Assembly (NCBI RefSeq): GCF_000744825.1
Contig: NZ_JQMR01000001.1
Coordinates: 992,001 to 1,056,000 of the forward strand
Reading direction: 5' to 3'
Source: Carnobacterium mobile DSM 4848
GTDB taxonomy: Bacteria > Bacillota > Bacilli > Lactobacillales > Carnobacteriaceae
Length of the DNA: 64,000 nt
A program made the translations under genes and the position numbers. Positions 17,441-28,300 of this stretch are shown here, piece by piece (positions within the stretch are counted from its first letter, which is position 1; the number at the start of each line of letters is the position of its first letter). A model generated the notes under the pieces. That model did not search any database, was not told the DNA's origin, and was given only the letters and a program-made list of their open reading frames with translations.

Positions 17441-18712
17441 TTATCTAAACAACGCTGCAAAAGTAGCTTTACCTACAATACCATCAACTTTCAACCCGTT
17501 TTTACGTTGGAATTCTTTAACAGCTTTTTCAAGTCCTTCTAAGAATATTCCATCGAATCCACCGACTTTGTAGCCTTTGCAGATTAATGTTGCTTGAATT
17601 AAGCGACTGATATCTCCGCGAGCACCTGGACGTACCGTGATGCAAGCATTTTCTGTCTTAGGTCCCCATGCGCCATCTTCATTTAATCCGGCTTTAAACT
17701 GTTTGTTTAATTCCATTTGAAGAGCTTTGATTAAAGCTTTTTTAGTTGCTTGACCCATTTTATTATCTACTTCTAACTTGCCGTAGAACCATCTATTTAA
17801 GAACATTTGCACACCCGCAACTGATTCTGACTGAGTTGTTGTTCCTGTAATAGCAGGTTTGGTTGTAGGGGTAGCTTTATCAGTATTGCCTCCGCCTGCT
17901 GTTTTAAACCCTTCTACGTCTTGTTCTAATAGCCAACCAGTGGCAACCTTTCCTTTACCGATCAAATAGGCTTTTTTAGAGCGAGATTTGCTAACTGGTT
18001 TAGAAGCTAATACATCATAGCGTTGTCCAATGACGAACGCCGGGATATTTGAACCTGTCTCCCATTGTTTAGCTTGTTTTCCCACCACTAATGTTTTTCC
18101 ATCAGGTTGTGGTGTAACTGTGTTTGGTACAGTTGGTGCTGGTGCCGAAACACCTTCTTTTTTCAACATTTCTTCAACTGTTTTACCTAATGACATATAG
18201 TGTGCGATTTTGCTAATGAAATAATCTTTAACAGAATTAACAGACTTACCGTGTAGATCCCACGAGCGGTGTGGACATGTTGTAGAAGAGAATTGTTTAT
18301 GCAACATAACCGTATTCCGATTAGGTTTCAATCCATAAAAATGGAAGTCTTCAGCTACTTGCCGTAAAACCATGTCTTCATTTAAAAGGAAATCTTTGTC
18401 TGAAATGATTCCGTAGTAACTTTGAACAACTTCATACCCTAAGAACCATGTGTTGCCTTCTGGATTTGCTGTATGCCATTCTTTGTTATTTGTGTTGTCT
18501 ACGCGTAGCATAGTTGTACGGTCTCCGTAATATCCAGCAAACCCTAAAGGTAGTTGTCCGCGGTTTTTGCGAGAAATAAGCCAAGGTAAGTATGCTTCTG
18601 CCGACATAGCGCCTGCATCGTTGTGAATTACTCCTCCTTTTGGCTTACCAGGTCTTTTACCAGCAATACCATTAATAACATCGTCACGATTAATTTTAAT
18701 AACTTCGCCCAT
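17441..18712 (-). CDS. Endolysin, N-acetylmuramoyl-L-alanine amidase
   Basis: The 423-residue lysin cuts the amide bond between N-acetylmuramic acid and the peptide stem at the end of infection. An Amidase_2/PGRP domain (about 15-170) shows zinc-ligand segments GVIHNDAG, MLHKQFSSTTCPHRS and the substrate strand WHTANPEGN. A linker and an SH3-like region (about 205-275) follow, then a peptidoglycan-binding domain at the C-terminus with GGFDGIFLEGLEKAVKEFQ and GIVGKATFAAL. It is the last gene of the late operon, 2 bases after the holin gene. Confidence 0.93.
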   Translation of the reverse strand: MGEVIKINRDDVINGIAGKRPGKPKGGVIHNDAGAMSAEAYLPWLISRKNRGQLPLGFAGYYGDRTTMLRVDNTNNKEWHTANPEGNTWFLGYEVVQSYYGIISDKDFLLNEDMVLRQVAEDFHFYGLKPNRNTVMLHKQFSSTTCPHRSWDLHGKSVNSVKDYFISKIAHYMSLGKTVEEMLKKEGVSAPAPTVPNTVTPQPDGKTLVVGKQAKQWETGSNIPAFVIGQRYDVLASKPVSKSRSKKAYLIGKGKVATGWLLEQDVEGFKTAGGGNTDKATPTTKPAITGTTTQSESVAGVQMFLNRWFYGKLEVDNKMGQATKKALIKALQMELNKQFKAGLNEDGAWGPKTENACITVRPGARGDISRLIQATLICKGYKVGGFDGIFLEGLEKAVKEFQRKNGLKVDGIVGKATFAALFR

Positions 18713-18714
18713 CT

Positions 18715-18981
18715 TTACATTCCCCCTTTAGATTCTTTATAAGTGTTGAATGCCCCAACGCTTGCCCAACCTGTTAAGAAGCCGGTCAGCAATGATTGAG
18801 CGAGTGGCAAGGCAAAGACCAAAGCAATAGCTCCGAATAGCACTACGCCTGTAAGTAAGGCAAATACAATAACCCAAATACCGGATAACTTGCTGTTTTG
18901 TTTCACTACTTCTGTAATTCCGGAAACAACCATGCTGCCTCCGATTGCTGATAAAATTAATGTGGTTAAAATTTCTTCCAT
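18715..18981 (-). CDS. Phage holin
   Basis: The 88-residue membrane protein has an N-terminal hydrophobic stretch (ILTTLILSAIGGSMVVSG) and further helices at about 34-54 and 58-78, with a charged C-terminus. Its size, topology and place directly before the endolysin match holins that open the membrane for the lysin. Confidence 0.85.
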   Translation of the reverse strand: MEEILTTLILSAIGGSMVVSGITEVVKQNSKLSGIWVIVFALLTGVVLFGAIALVFALPLAQSLLTGFLTGWASVGAFNTYKESKGGM

Positions 18982-18983
18982 GT

Positions 18984-19370
18984 TTAAATCTTCCTCTCTT
19001 TTTCTAATTCTCCGACACGTTTCTCAAGGTTTTCTACTTTTTCTTTTAAAGCTCCGTTTTCTTCAACCAATTGTTCTTTTTCAGCTTTTTCTCTCTTTAG
19101 CTGCCATTCCAAAGATTTGTTTTCATTCATCAACGTTTGATTCCGTTCTTCCGATTGACGATAAAGCCGGTACAATTCATCTATTTTGTTATCTTGTTCT
19201 TTTAATTCTTTGTTGATGTCTGCGCGTTCTTCTTGAAGCAATTTAATAAAATTTTGTTCGTTAACTTTTGTATTGTTTTTACCCGCAATAATATTTCCAA
19301 GAAATCCACCACCAATTAAAGTAGTGATCAACCCTAATATCTCGCGCCAGTATTCAATCAGAATAATCAC
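18984..19370 (-). CDS. Membrane-anchored coiled-coil protein of the lysis cassette
   Basis: The 128-residue product has one N-terminal membrane helix (ILGLITTLIGGGFLGNIIAG) and then a long, very charged coiled coil to the end. It lies between a polytopic membrane protein and the holin. Such proteins (XhlA-like in general layout) often modulate holin timing; that role is inferred from position. Confidence 0.65.
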   Translation of the reverse strand: MIILIEYWREILGLITTLIGGGFLGNIIAGKNNTKVNEQNFIKLLQEERADINKELKEQDNKIDELYRLYRQSEERNQTLMNENKSLEWQLKREKAEKEQLVEENGALKEKVENLEKRVGELEKERKI

Positions 19371-19713
19371 CTCGATAAAGTTGGATGTAACACAACCCAG
19401 CCATACCGATAGAAATGACGTAACTTGTGTTCGTTGTGGGACTGTTTAAATAAAACCAAGTGACCAATAGCCACATTAGCGCGATCCCAATTAATGATAT
19501 TTTTTTTACGTACTGCCATCTTGAAAGAAGCGAAACAACTTTCGTAATTGATAAAACGATCATGCACAATCCGACGTAAATATCAAAGCTGTCTTCAAAT
19601 AACTTCAAACGCTCAATCACGTTTTCGGCATTGTAAATCAGCAAAAAACCGAACCATGCTGTTACGAAACAAATCCAATAAGTCACGGCATAGTATTTTA
19701 TTGCGTTTTTCAT
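19354..19713 (-). CDS. Polytopic membrane protein of the lysis cassette
   Basis: The 119-residue product shows about four hydrophobic helices (about 8-27, 45-64, 70-88, 96-113) and short loops. It overlaps the coiled-coil gene by 17 bases and starts the lysis cassette. It could be a second holin or antiholin; I do not recognise a named family. Confidence 0.6.
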   Translation of the reverse strand: MKNAIKYYAVTYWICFVTAWFGFLLIYNAENVIERLKLFEDSFDIYVGLCMIVLSITKVVSLLSRWQYVKKISLIGIALMWLLVTWFYLNSPTTNTSYVISIGMAGLCYIQLYRGDYSD

Positions 19714-19738
19714 TCGACACCGCCTTTCGATAAAATAA

Positions 19739-19766
19739 AAAGAGCAACCCGGTTAGGAAGCTCTTT
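19739..19766 (-). terminator. Intrinsic terminator upstream of the lysis cassette
   Basis: On the - strand aaagagc pairs with gctcttt and is followed by ttttattttat. It lies between the membrane moron and the first lysis gene. Confidence 0.65.
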
Positions 19767-19774
19767 GGTAATAT

Positions 19775-19804
19775 AAAAAGGCTGCCCGAATGGACAACCT
19801 TTTT
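19775..19804 (-). terminator. Intrinsic terminator after the membrane moron
   Basis: The arms aaaaagg and cctttttt-type sequence ccttttt extend inward through ttgtcc and gggcag with wobble pairs. It overlaps the stop of the gene at 19803. Confidence 0.65.
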
Positions 19805-20171
19805 ATTGATATTTAAAAAATAATTTTAATGCTCCTACAACAACTCCTATAACAAATCCCTCAAGGCCTCTATCGAAAAGTTGTTTTCCAATATATATAT
19901 TTATATTCTCTGACGAATCATTCTTTTTTTCATTTATTCCAAGTGTTAGCAATCCCGCCCCCATACAACCAATTAAGATTCCCTCTATTGAAAGTATAAG
20001 ATTTATATCTCTAGAACCAAGAAAGAAAAGAATTGCTCCTACTGCTAATAATAATCCACCTATCTCTTTTTTATTGCAATGATTAGAGTAGTAAATACTA
20101 CTTTCTTTTCTTAACTTATCCATTATTTTATTACTTTTTTTATACTTTTTAAAGTCTTTACTATCTTTCAA
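19803..20171 (-). CDS. Small membrane protein, probable moron
   Basis: The 122-residue product has a basic N-terminus with many Lys, two central helices (about 37-55 and 60-78) and a C-terminal hydrophobic segment. It starts with TTG, 8 bases after aggag. It sits inside the late operon between tail and lysis genes with its own terminator, and is more AT-rich than its neighbours, so it looks like an added gene. Function unknown; superinfection exclusion is one possibility. Confidence 0.6.
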   Translation of the reverse strand: MKDSKDFKKYKKSNKIMDKLRKESSIYYSNHCNKKEIGGLLLAVGAILFFLGSRDINLILSIEGILIGCMGAGLLTLGINEKKNDSSENINIYIGKQLFDRGLEGFVIGVVVGALKLFFKYQ

Positions 20172-20238
20172 CTTTTATCACTCCTATTGTATATATACAA
20201 ACAATATCGGAGGATATACGAAAAACTTTAATTAGATT

Positions 20239-20484
20239 TTATTCTACGACTTCTTCAGTACGCACCATTTCATCTTCAACTTCATATACATCATTTTGAA
20301 ATTCAGTGACGTCTCGTCTCGCTTCAGTTTTATTAGTATTATATAGTTCAGCGTTTTGTACATATTGACTAACTTGTCCAACTCCTGTATTGCTTGGAAC
20401 TGTAGCTGATAAATTCATGACTGGTTGATCTCCGACAAAAGCTGTAGCATTTAATGTGATTGATTTTTGCTTATTTCTTAACAT
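20239..20484 (-). CDS. Hypothetical tail-region protein, 81 residues
   Basis: The start at 20484 is chosen because gaggagg lies 8 bases upstream and this places it 1 base after the DUF1617 gene. The product has an N-terminal strand-rich part (SITLNATAFVGDQPVMNLSA) and an acidic C-terminus. It resembles small proteins found after tail-fibre genes in A118-like phages. Function unknown. Confidence 0.65.
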   Translation of the reverse strand: MLRNKQKSITLNATAFVGDQPVMNLSATVPSNTGVGQVSQYVQNAELYNTNKTEARRDVTEFQNDVYEVEDEMVRTEEVVE

Positions 20485-20485
20485 A

Positions 20486-20959
20486 TTATTTTTCCTCCTC
20501 TTTTTTATCTTCATTTACTTCAAAAGCCTCTTCCAAAATCTCCATCAGCGTTTCGAAATCCTCATCACGTAATCCTTCTTTTCCGGTAAATTCGTCTTTT
20601 TCTAAAGCATCAAAAAAGGATTTTATTTTGGATTCATGTTCTACCAAATCAATTCCTATTTCTTCTTCATTCAATTCTTTAATCTGATCGTTTGCTTTCT
20701 TTTTAAGATGTGGGTCTTTTTCGCATTCGTCCAACCAAACAAAAGAATCGCCGTTGACTTCAAAGGTTCCATCTTCTTTTTTCTTGAAGAAGTCAGAACG
20801 AATCTCTTCTAAGTCTTCCGAATATTCCGTGTTCTTTTGACTCAATTGTTTTTGAAGTTGTCCCTTTCCGCGACGTGGCTTTCTGCCTTCAACGACGATA
20901 TTTTCTAAAGCTTGATAAACGGGAATGACTTCTTTATTTTTTAATTTGATTGTTTTCAT
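20486..20959 (-). CDS. DUF1617-like phage tail-region protein
   Basis: The 157-residue, highly charged helical protein begins IKLKNKEVIPVYQALENI, which matches the DUF1617 family found downstream of tail-tip genes in Gram-positive siphophages. It overlaps the tail gene upstream by 4 bases. Its role in the virion or in assembly is unknown. Confidence 0.7.
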   Translation of the reverse strand: MKTIKLKNKEVIPVYQALENIVVEGRKPRRGKGQLQKQLSQKNTEYSEDLEEIRSDFFKKKEDGTFEVNGDSFVWLDECEKDPHLKKKANDQIKELNEEEIGIDLVEHESKIKSFFDALEKDEFTGKEGLRDEDFETLMEILEEAFEVNEDKKEEEK

Positions 20960-23900
20960 GCTGCACTCTCCAGTTTCTCTATTTTTTGTTTGAGTAATTT
21001 ATTTTCTTTTTCTAAGACGGCTAGTCTCTTGTCGTGTTCATTTAAAAATCGATCATGTGAGTAAGTGATTTGGGTTAACTCCTGAACAGACCTTCCTGTC
21101 AAGCTAATCAATGAATACAAATCAACTGTTGTCTGGTCTTTAGAAAGAAGTTGCAAAGGTGCTTCATCAGTTATTAGCCCGATTTCTGATTCCCCATTTT
21201 TGATGTACTTATGGAATTTAATTGAACTTAAAAGGCTTAGTGCATTATCAAAATCGTTGATGTCGCTCTTGAATCGTCTTTCTGAAGAAACTTTGAAGTT
21301 GGAAGCCTCAACAGCATGGTATTGCTTCAAAGCTCTATCGGCTACTCTTATATTCCCATTTCGTGAAGGTTCGATATAAATGTGTGTGTCGTTTGTATTG
21401 GTCGTTCTAATCCAGTTCTCAATAATCTCCATGTCATTTACAGTTCCAGAAGTTTCGAAACTCCTTGCCTTTATTGGTCGCCATTCGCCTGTTCCGTAAT
21501 ACCTTTGCACCCGGAATGAATCATTAACATATGCCGTTAAATAAATTGAGTCACTTTCCAAGCGTTGTAAGGTCAGCCCAGCATTAGAGATAAATTGAAG
21601 ATACGCTTTATCACCTTGTAAGTGTAATGAGGTGTTTCGAGTATACCCGGTGTTCTCTGTTCCATGAGTAATAATGATACCTTCATCATGATAGTTAATG
21701 TATCGGGATCCCATTCCACCTCTAACGAATCTAATTTGACCTTGGGTTAGTACTAGATTACCGCCAGCTGATACAGGATTATAGAAGGTTTGCATTCCAG
21801 TATTTAGGTTTAAATCTAAATTAGCACCTCTTAAAGTTCCAGAAGTTATGCTGCCTGCATTTAAACCAATCACGTTCATAGTAGCTGCATTAAATATTCC
21901 GCCATTGATTTTATCAGCGCTGATTTCCACAGCTTTTACTGAATTGATAAATGCTGTTTTTGCCGTAAACCGCTGTACGTTTGCATCATTGATAAATATT
22001 TTATCAATCAAGGCCGTATCAGATTTGAGCATTGTTGAAGTAATGACATCGGACGTTAACATTTTCGTTCTTACAGTCGCTATGTCTGCAATAACTGCAT
22101 CTACCGAATGAACTTTCATTTTATTGATAAAAGCTGCATCCATATAAGTGTCGCCACTTAGCGTAATCTTGTTTGAAGCAATTAGAATTGATTCAGGACT
22201 TATGTTGATTTGGCTAATTAGTCTATTAGCATCTGCTACCTTTTCCCAAACTCCCCAGCTCGAGGAACCTCGCCGTTGGTAAACTCCTGATGCAGTGCTA
22301 AACGTTTGAGTAATTGCACCACCAGAACTATCAGACCACGGCACCTTAGTGGTTAACAGACCATAAGCATTATTGGAAGCGGGCAACGCCCCTATCACAT
22401 TACCGGACTTAAATTCTTCTACTGTTTGCTTTTTATAGTTAGTAAAATACCAACTTGGTAGCTGGTTATCATTGCGGGTATCTTTAACAGTTTTATCTAC
22501 CAATATAGCCTCTGTCACTTGCGAAGAAGTGACTCTTAAATTGATTTGTTCTCCTAGATTACTAATTTGACCAGTGTGTCCATTGACCAACGCAGTGGTT
22601 TGTGTCCACTGATTAGCTAGTTGAGTCACTTCTGTTTTGTCAGCTTTATTCCCTACAGTAGTCTGCAAACCTCTTACAGTAGCGTCTATTGTGGTAAACT
22701 GTTCTAGTGTTGCCATATCTTCTGGTGCAGGTGTCCAACCAGTGTCTTTTTCGCCTTCAACTACTTTTATTTCAAAATAAAATTCTCGGTTCCCAGAAAC
22801 TAAATTTTCATCAGCACTATAAAACAAAATTGTGTCAATAACTTGGCTTGTGTTTGTAAAAACATTAGTCACACTACCACCTATAGGCACTGTGAAAACA
22901 GTTCCAACTGCATTTCCGATACTAGTAGATGTCCCGCCCCTATCGTCTCTTGTAGAAACTAACACAGAATCGTGACTAACTACTTCCGTAACATACTCTC
23001 TGTAACCAATAGAAATAGTGTATTTTTGGTTCGGAAAAATAGGTTTACTCAATCTTTTTGTTACATACCTAGTTGTAGGCGATATTTCTATTTTTTTGGA
23101 TTCTAGTAGTAAGTTCCGCCCACCAATCTCCAAATTACTCAGATCAGAACTAACTTGAGTCAGTGCTAAATTCCATTGTGTAGAAGTAGCTGTCAACTGC
23201 GCCTGATTCACATAGCCCTTAGCAGAAACCAAACTATCAACTTGAGTAGAAGTCATACGCAAATCGATTTCTCTAGCATTAGTAGCGATAGATAATTCAT
23301 GTTGGTTAACTTGTTTCGTAACGGCATCAACTGTTGTTTTCTCCGCTTTAAAACTAACTGTTTTAGTCAACTCGTCCACATTAAAAGATAACGTATTAAG
23401 ATTATCTGTGGCCGTCTGCGCTTTTGTTAAAGCATCGATAGCGTTCTGTTTCGTTGTGTTTAAATCAATTTGCATGAAACCAACATCAGCAATGGATTGA
23501 TTAGCCCTGGCTACCGCATCGTTTGCTTTTATAACCGTATCAGCCACATCAGCTCTAACTATTTCTAGCTGACCGTTGAATTCGTTCGCTTTTTGTTCGG
23601 TGTAGGCTTTTGCGTCGGCAACTGATTGATCGAGTTTTTGTTCGGTTTCTATGCGGTCGGCGTCGGCTTGATTAATCACATCTTCGACTTCTTTAGCCAC
23701 TTTATCTATATCGGCAGTGGATATCTGAGGTTCCCAAAATAAAGAGCCGTCTGCACGTTTTTTATAGATTAAGATTTCCTTATCTGGACCAACTACTTTA
23801 AACCACAAGTCGCCTTCTTTTGGATTGGCCGGTTCGTCAATACCTTCATAAACAACGTTCCCACCAGCTGCATCAATTCGTGCGTGAATCCATTCAATCT

Positions 23901-24930
23901 TTTGCTGTAAAGGACTTTTATACTGGTAAGTGGCATCTGATTGAGTGACTGTCTCAGCACTACTTTTAGCAGACAAACCACCATTAAAAGATAGAGAGTA
24001 ACTAAGGTTAGGCGTTTTGAACTTATTCCCTTGTAAATCTTCAACTTCTATCCAATCACCAGTTTCTAATACTGGATTTCCTTGCCAATTTAAAGAGAAG
24101 GGATAATAATTTATCGTTTGAATCTTTTGATAAATTTTATCTAACAAAGTTTTAGTCATTACCCTGTTTTCTAAAATCACTTGATTCCCTGCTGTATTTC
24201 CACTTTGGATAACTGTGTCGCTATCATCCGTTGTACAACTAATTCCACCTAAACGAAAAAATACCTCGTTTTTTACGAGACCTTTTGAAAAATAATTATC
24301 AGGTGGTATAGCAAAGTTTGGATCAGATAGTGTTCTAATTTCTAATTTTCCGTAACGGTTAAAAGTAGCGAATCCTGCTTCAAACTGAGCGATTAAACCG
24401 ATTGCTTCCCGATACGTATACCCTTCTGGTTTGGCTATTATATCTGCATTTAAACGATCAAACGTATCAGCTACTTGAACACCAGCTTTATTGGCTATTT
24501 CTAGCGCAACTTCTCGAATAGCTGCTGGATAACTTAAAGACGACACATAAGCGCCGCCCAACATGACCATTCTATCCATACATTCGATTGTTGTTTTGTT
24601 ATTGTTGCGGTCCATTTCAATTGCATCATTGATAACGAAAACACCCATAGGCACGTATTCAATCTTTCCGTTAGCTAATTTAATACCAATTTCATAGGTT
24701 ACTTCATCCAATTCTTTTAAGCCTTCTACTAATTCACTAAACGTGATTTTAATAGAATTTGAATACGTTGATCCAATCGCAAAAACTTCACCTGATAAAC
24801 TTCCAGCATCATAATCAACAGAAATAACATTGTTGTTATCAAACGTTCGATTCCCAATTTTTATTCGTACATAAATGGTTCTTTCGTCTTTCATAAATGC
24901 ATTCTTTAATTCATTACTTACTGTTAACAC
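20956..24930 (-). CDS. Large tail-tip/receptor-binding protein with C-terminal S74 chaperone
   Basis: The 1324-residue protein begins with a tail-associated structural domain (MLTVSNELKNAFMKDERTIY). A helical, Asn/Thr-rich shaft follows, and a carbohydrate-binding-like module begins near residue 594 (NLEIGGRNLLLES). Near the end it has the S74 intramolecular chaperone motif SSERRFKSDINDFDNAL, whose Ser-Lys pair self-cleaves after trimerisation, and a final coiled coil (about 1290-1324). It should recognise the host surface at the tail end. Length is normal for a combined tail-tip and fibre gene. Confidence 0.88.
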   Translation of the reverse strand: MLTVSNELKNAFMKDERTIYVRIKIGNRTFDNNNVISVDYDAGSLSGEVFAIGSTYSNSIKITFSELVEGLKELDEVTYEIGIKLANGKIEYVPMGVFVINDAIEMDRNNNKTTIECMDRMVMLGGAYVSSLSYPAAIREVALEIANKAGVQVADTFDRLNADIIAKPEGYTYREAIGLIAQFEAGFATFNRYGKLEIRTLSDPNFAIPPDNYFSKGLVKNEVFFRLGGISCTTDDSDTVIQSGNTAGNQVILENRVMTKTLLDKIYQKIQTINYYPFSLNWQGNPVLETGDWIEVEDLQGNKFKTPNLSYSLSFNGGLSAKSSAETVTQSDATYQYKSPLQQKIEWIHARIDAAGGNVVYEGIDEPANPKEGDLWFKVVGPDKEILIYKKRADGSLFWEPQISTADIDKVAKEVEDVINQADADRIETEQKLDQSVADAKAYTEQKANEFNGQLEIVRADVADTVIKANDAVARANQSIADVGFMQIDLNTTKQNAIDALTKAQTATDNLNTLSFNVDELTKTVSFKAEKTTVDAVTKQVNQHELSIATNAREIDLRMTSTQVDSLVSAKGYVNQAQLTATSTQWNLALTQVSSDLSNLEIGGRNLLLESKKIEISPTTRYVTKRLSKPIFPNQKYTISIGYREYVTEVVSHDSVLVSTRDDRGGTSTSIGNAVGTVFTVPIGGSVTNVFTNTSQVIDTILFYSADENLVSGNREFYFEIKVVEGEKDTGWTPAPEDMATLEQFTTIDATVRGLQTTVGNKADKTEVTQLANQWTQTTALVNGHTGQISNLGEQINLRVTSSQVTEAILVDKTVKDTRNDNQLPSWYFTNYKKQTVEEFKSGNVIGALPASNNAYGLLTTKVPWSDSSGGAITQTFSTASGVYQRRGSSSWGVWEKVADANRLISQINISPESILIASNKITLSGDTYMDAAFINKMKVHSVDAVIADIATVRTKMLTSDVITSTMLKSDTALIDKIFINDANVQRFTAKTAFINSVKAVEISADKINGGIFNAATMNVIGLNAGSITSGTLRGANLDLNLNTGMQTFYNPVSAGGNLVLTQGQIRFVRGGMGSRYINYHDEGIIITHGTENTGYTRNTSLHLQGDKAYLQFISNAGLTLQRLESDSIYLTAYVNDSFRVQRYYGTGEWRPIKARSFETSGTVNDMEIIENWIRTTNTNDTHIYIEPSRNGNIRVADRALKQYHAVEASNFKVSSERRFKSDINDFDNALSLLSSIKFHKYIKNGESEIGLITDEAPLQLLSKDQTTVDLYSLISLTGRSVQELTQITYSHDRFLNEHDKRLAVLEKENKLLKQKIEKLESAA

Positions 24931-24943
24931 ATAACATCACCTC

Positions 24944-25309
24944 CTACTGTTCAATAAAGTTCATGGATAAACCTTCCCATTTCATTGACTTATATTTATC
25001 ACTCCAAGAATATGAAGGAGCTGTTCGATCTCCTACATAAAACGTTCCTGTTCTTTGGCCACCTGTCATTGCATCTGGATAGCTAACAGAAAAGAAAGGG
25101 GCATTGACTGCTTGTAGGATAGAAGATATTTCTCCATCGCTAAGTGATCCCCACTCTAATTCTATTTTGCGGATGCCTGTCCGGATAATATCTCTTGTCA
25201 TTTTCCCTCTAGCATTACGCGTAGATTCTCCATCTAGGTCCATCACACCAAAATTAAAAGATTTAGGAGCCTTGATTTGCACTCCATTTATCGCTAAACT
25301 TCCAGCCAT
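24944..25309 (-). CDS. DUF6711-like distal tail-region protein
   Basis: The 121-residue protein has LAINGVQIKAPKSFNFGVMD at the N-terminus and SVSYPDAMTGGQRTGTFYVGD later, a pattern seen in small proteins between tape measure and tail tip in A118-like phages (DUF6711). It is probably a distal-tail component, by position. Confidence 0.72.
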   Translation of the reverse strand: MAGSLAINGVQIKAPKSFNFGVMDLDGESTRNARGKMTRDIIRTGIRKIELEWGSLSDGEISSILQAVNAPFFSVSYPDAMTGGQRTGTFYVGDRTAPSYSWSDKYKSMKWEGLSMNFIEQ

Positions 25310-25324
25310 ATCTAAGACTCCTTT

Positions 25325-28300
25325 CTACATAATAATTTGTGGTTTACCTGTTTTCTTCGTTTGTTTATTGATACTCTTTATAGCGATTTTTCCAAATGTA
25401 TCAGAATCAACTACCATCGTTACTTCAATCGGTCCGCTATCTGAAGATTCTTGTTTTTCTCCTAAAATGACCGTTATAGCTTTCTTGAATGCTGAACTCA
25501 TTGAATCAGCCATGCTTTCAATATTTTCAGTAGAACCAGAACTGTCGAATGAACTGTCACCTAAAGCAAACGATTCATAAGAAGGCTGTAAAGCTGTTGG
25601 CATAGTCAAGTCACCAAAATCCATTCCCATGTAGTCTAACGATTGAGCGATTAATTCAAGCGCACGACTAGGTTTAGTTAGTGGGATGATCATTTCATCA
25701 TTGTTACCTTCGCCAACTCGAATCATTTGTTCTTGCCTGATTAAGCCGCCATTGTCATAGCCGTGACCATGACCAATAACACCTAACATGCTTGTGGAGC
25801 CATAGCGATTCTTAGCGTAATTGATAGCTGCTAAAGCGTTATCGTAACCATTGAATATATTTCCATGACCACTGTGTTTGTAGGCATTAAACGTAGCAGA
25901 AATGGTTTGTAATAACCCTTTTGCCAAGTCGCCGGTTCTGTTGTTAATATCTCCAATGTTTCCTTGGACAGCTTTTTCGTTTCCGCCGGATTCAGACTGA
26001 ACTTGTCTCAACCACGCGTTAGTGTATACAGCATTCGCTGGCAATCCGTTCATAGACAATGCTCTTTGAATCGTTGAGCGCCATCTTTCAACGCCTCTAC
26101 CTGCAGGTGCAGCAAGTCCAACTCCTGGTACCGTTTCTGGATTAATTGGACTTCCGTTTTTACGAACTTCATAGTGGACGTGTGGCCCTGTACTATCTCC
26201 CGTGCTTCCCATTAAGCCAATCTTTTGACCGGCTTTAACGTTATCACCACGAGAGACTAAGGCCTTAGACAAGTGAGCGTAGATGTAATCATAGACACCT
26301 TTTTGCATATTGACCCATGTTCCGTAACCACTACCTGATGGACCAGCTTGTTTAACCTTACCAGCTGTTTGTGCATGAATAGGATGGCCAATACCGCCGC
26401 CACCGCCATAATCGACACCAGCATGAAGTTTACGTTGTCCTGTAATTGGATGTGTTCTCCAACCAAAATCAGATGTCTTTACTAGACCTTGGAAGTTGAC
26501 TCCGCCACCTCCACCAAAAGCAAAGGCATCTTTTACCATTTGGATTGCTCCAGATGAAGCAGTAGAAATAGCCCCTTTAGCAATCGATAGTCCAGGATCT
26601 TTAACCTTGCTTAAGTTGGTAAATTTACTAATGGCGTTTTTAACTAATTCTTCTGGTTTTTTGACATAATCCCAAACATCTCCAGCTAGTTCTTTTGCAC
26701 CATTCCATTTTTCTGATAACCAATTACCTACTCCATTTTTATATTGAGGTATGATTTGTTCTTTAGCAGTTCGTGCAGCAGTTAAAACTTTTGTGTTAGC
26801 TGGCAAATCAACCATCATATTGCGGACTTTAGGGAACAAACCTTTAGTTCCGTCTGGTAGTTCGTAAGCCTCTTGGTAAGTTGAACCAGGAGCATCATTG
26901 ACTAAAGCGGGTCCTCCCGGATGTCGGTTTGTACCCTTAGCGTATTCCGGCACTTTCCACTCTGCTAGTTTTTTGTCTGAACCAACTTTGTCTAGTACCC
27001 AATTGACCCCTTTAATTGTTCCGTTCACACCTTTTCCGAGGGCATTAACTAAACCTTGTGACATTTCCTTAGCTGCTTTTTTTACGCCGTCAATTCCGTC
27101 ACGCAAGCCTTTGGAAATACGACCACCAAGATCTGAAGCCCAGCTTACAACTTGGTCAAACCCTTTTTTAGAACTATCTTTGATGTTAGTCATATATTCA
27201 CCCGTTCTATCTTTCATGACAGACCAGGCTATAATGGCATTATCTCTTGCATTTTGTGAGTTTTTAGACACCGAATCTTTCAAATCAGTAAATTTGGTTT
27301 TTGCAGCACCGCTAACTTCGCCAAATCTTGTAGAAGTGTTTTCAGACAATTCTTTCCACTTTCCAGATGCTGCATCATAAGCTGATTTTGCTTTTGTCGT
27401 GACTTTAGAACTGACTTCTTCCCAGGTATCCTTCGTCTTGGACCACACTTTTCCAAACCAGCTTACAGTAGCACCTGATACTTCTGTCCAGTTTTTGACT
27501 ACTGATTTTTTAGCTGCTTCTGTATTTTCAGATATCGTTTTACTTAAATTAGGGAATATTTTAGAAACTAATTTTCCTATGTTGCCAAAAACGCTTGAAC
27601 TGTTAACTTCTAGCTCGTCAAAATTAAATTTAGCATCATCTTTCGACTTTTTAGATCCACCAGTTATAAACTCGACGACACTTCCCCAAACTTTACCGCC
27701 TTTTTCTTTTAGATCTTTAAACTTTTCAAGTGTCTTGTCAGATAATTCAGCAAAAGCTTTTTTAGGATTTTCAACCGCATCTGCTAAGAACTTAAATCCG
27801 TCTCTTATACTTTCTAATTCAGCTACTAATTTTTTACCAACCCATTTACCCATAGGTTTTAATAAATTTTCCCAAAGCCAACTTAAGACAGGCTTGGCTC
27901 TTTCAATAACATTTCCTAAGAATCTGAACGCTTCAGAAATTGCATCAATAGCAACTGGTAATGCATTCTCTATGGCCCATTTAGCTATTGGAAGTAAAAT
28001 ATTTCGGTATAACCAACTTAAACCAGCACCGATATTGTCAACTACAGGACGGATATTTTTAAACAAACCAGCAATAGAAGATAGTAAAGGCGTAAAGTCT
28101 AACTTTTTGGCCCATTTCTCTGTTGCATCTGTCACATCATTGATATGCCCTAATATATCGCCTACAGTTCCTAAAATGCTGTCAAATATACTAGTGCCAT
28201 TATCTCCTTCTCTCCACGCTTTTTTTAGACCATCAGCAATGTTACCAATAGTTTTAAAAATGTTAGTGAAGATTTCTAAAAGATGTCCTGCGATTCGTTC

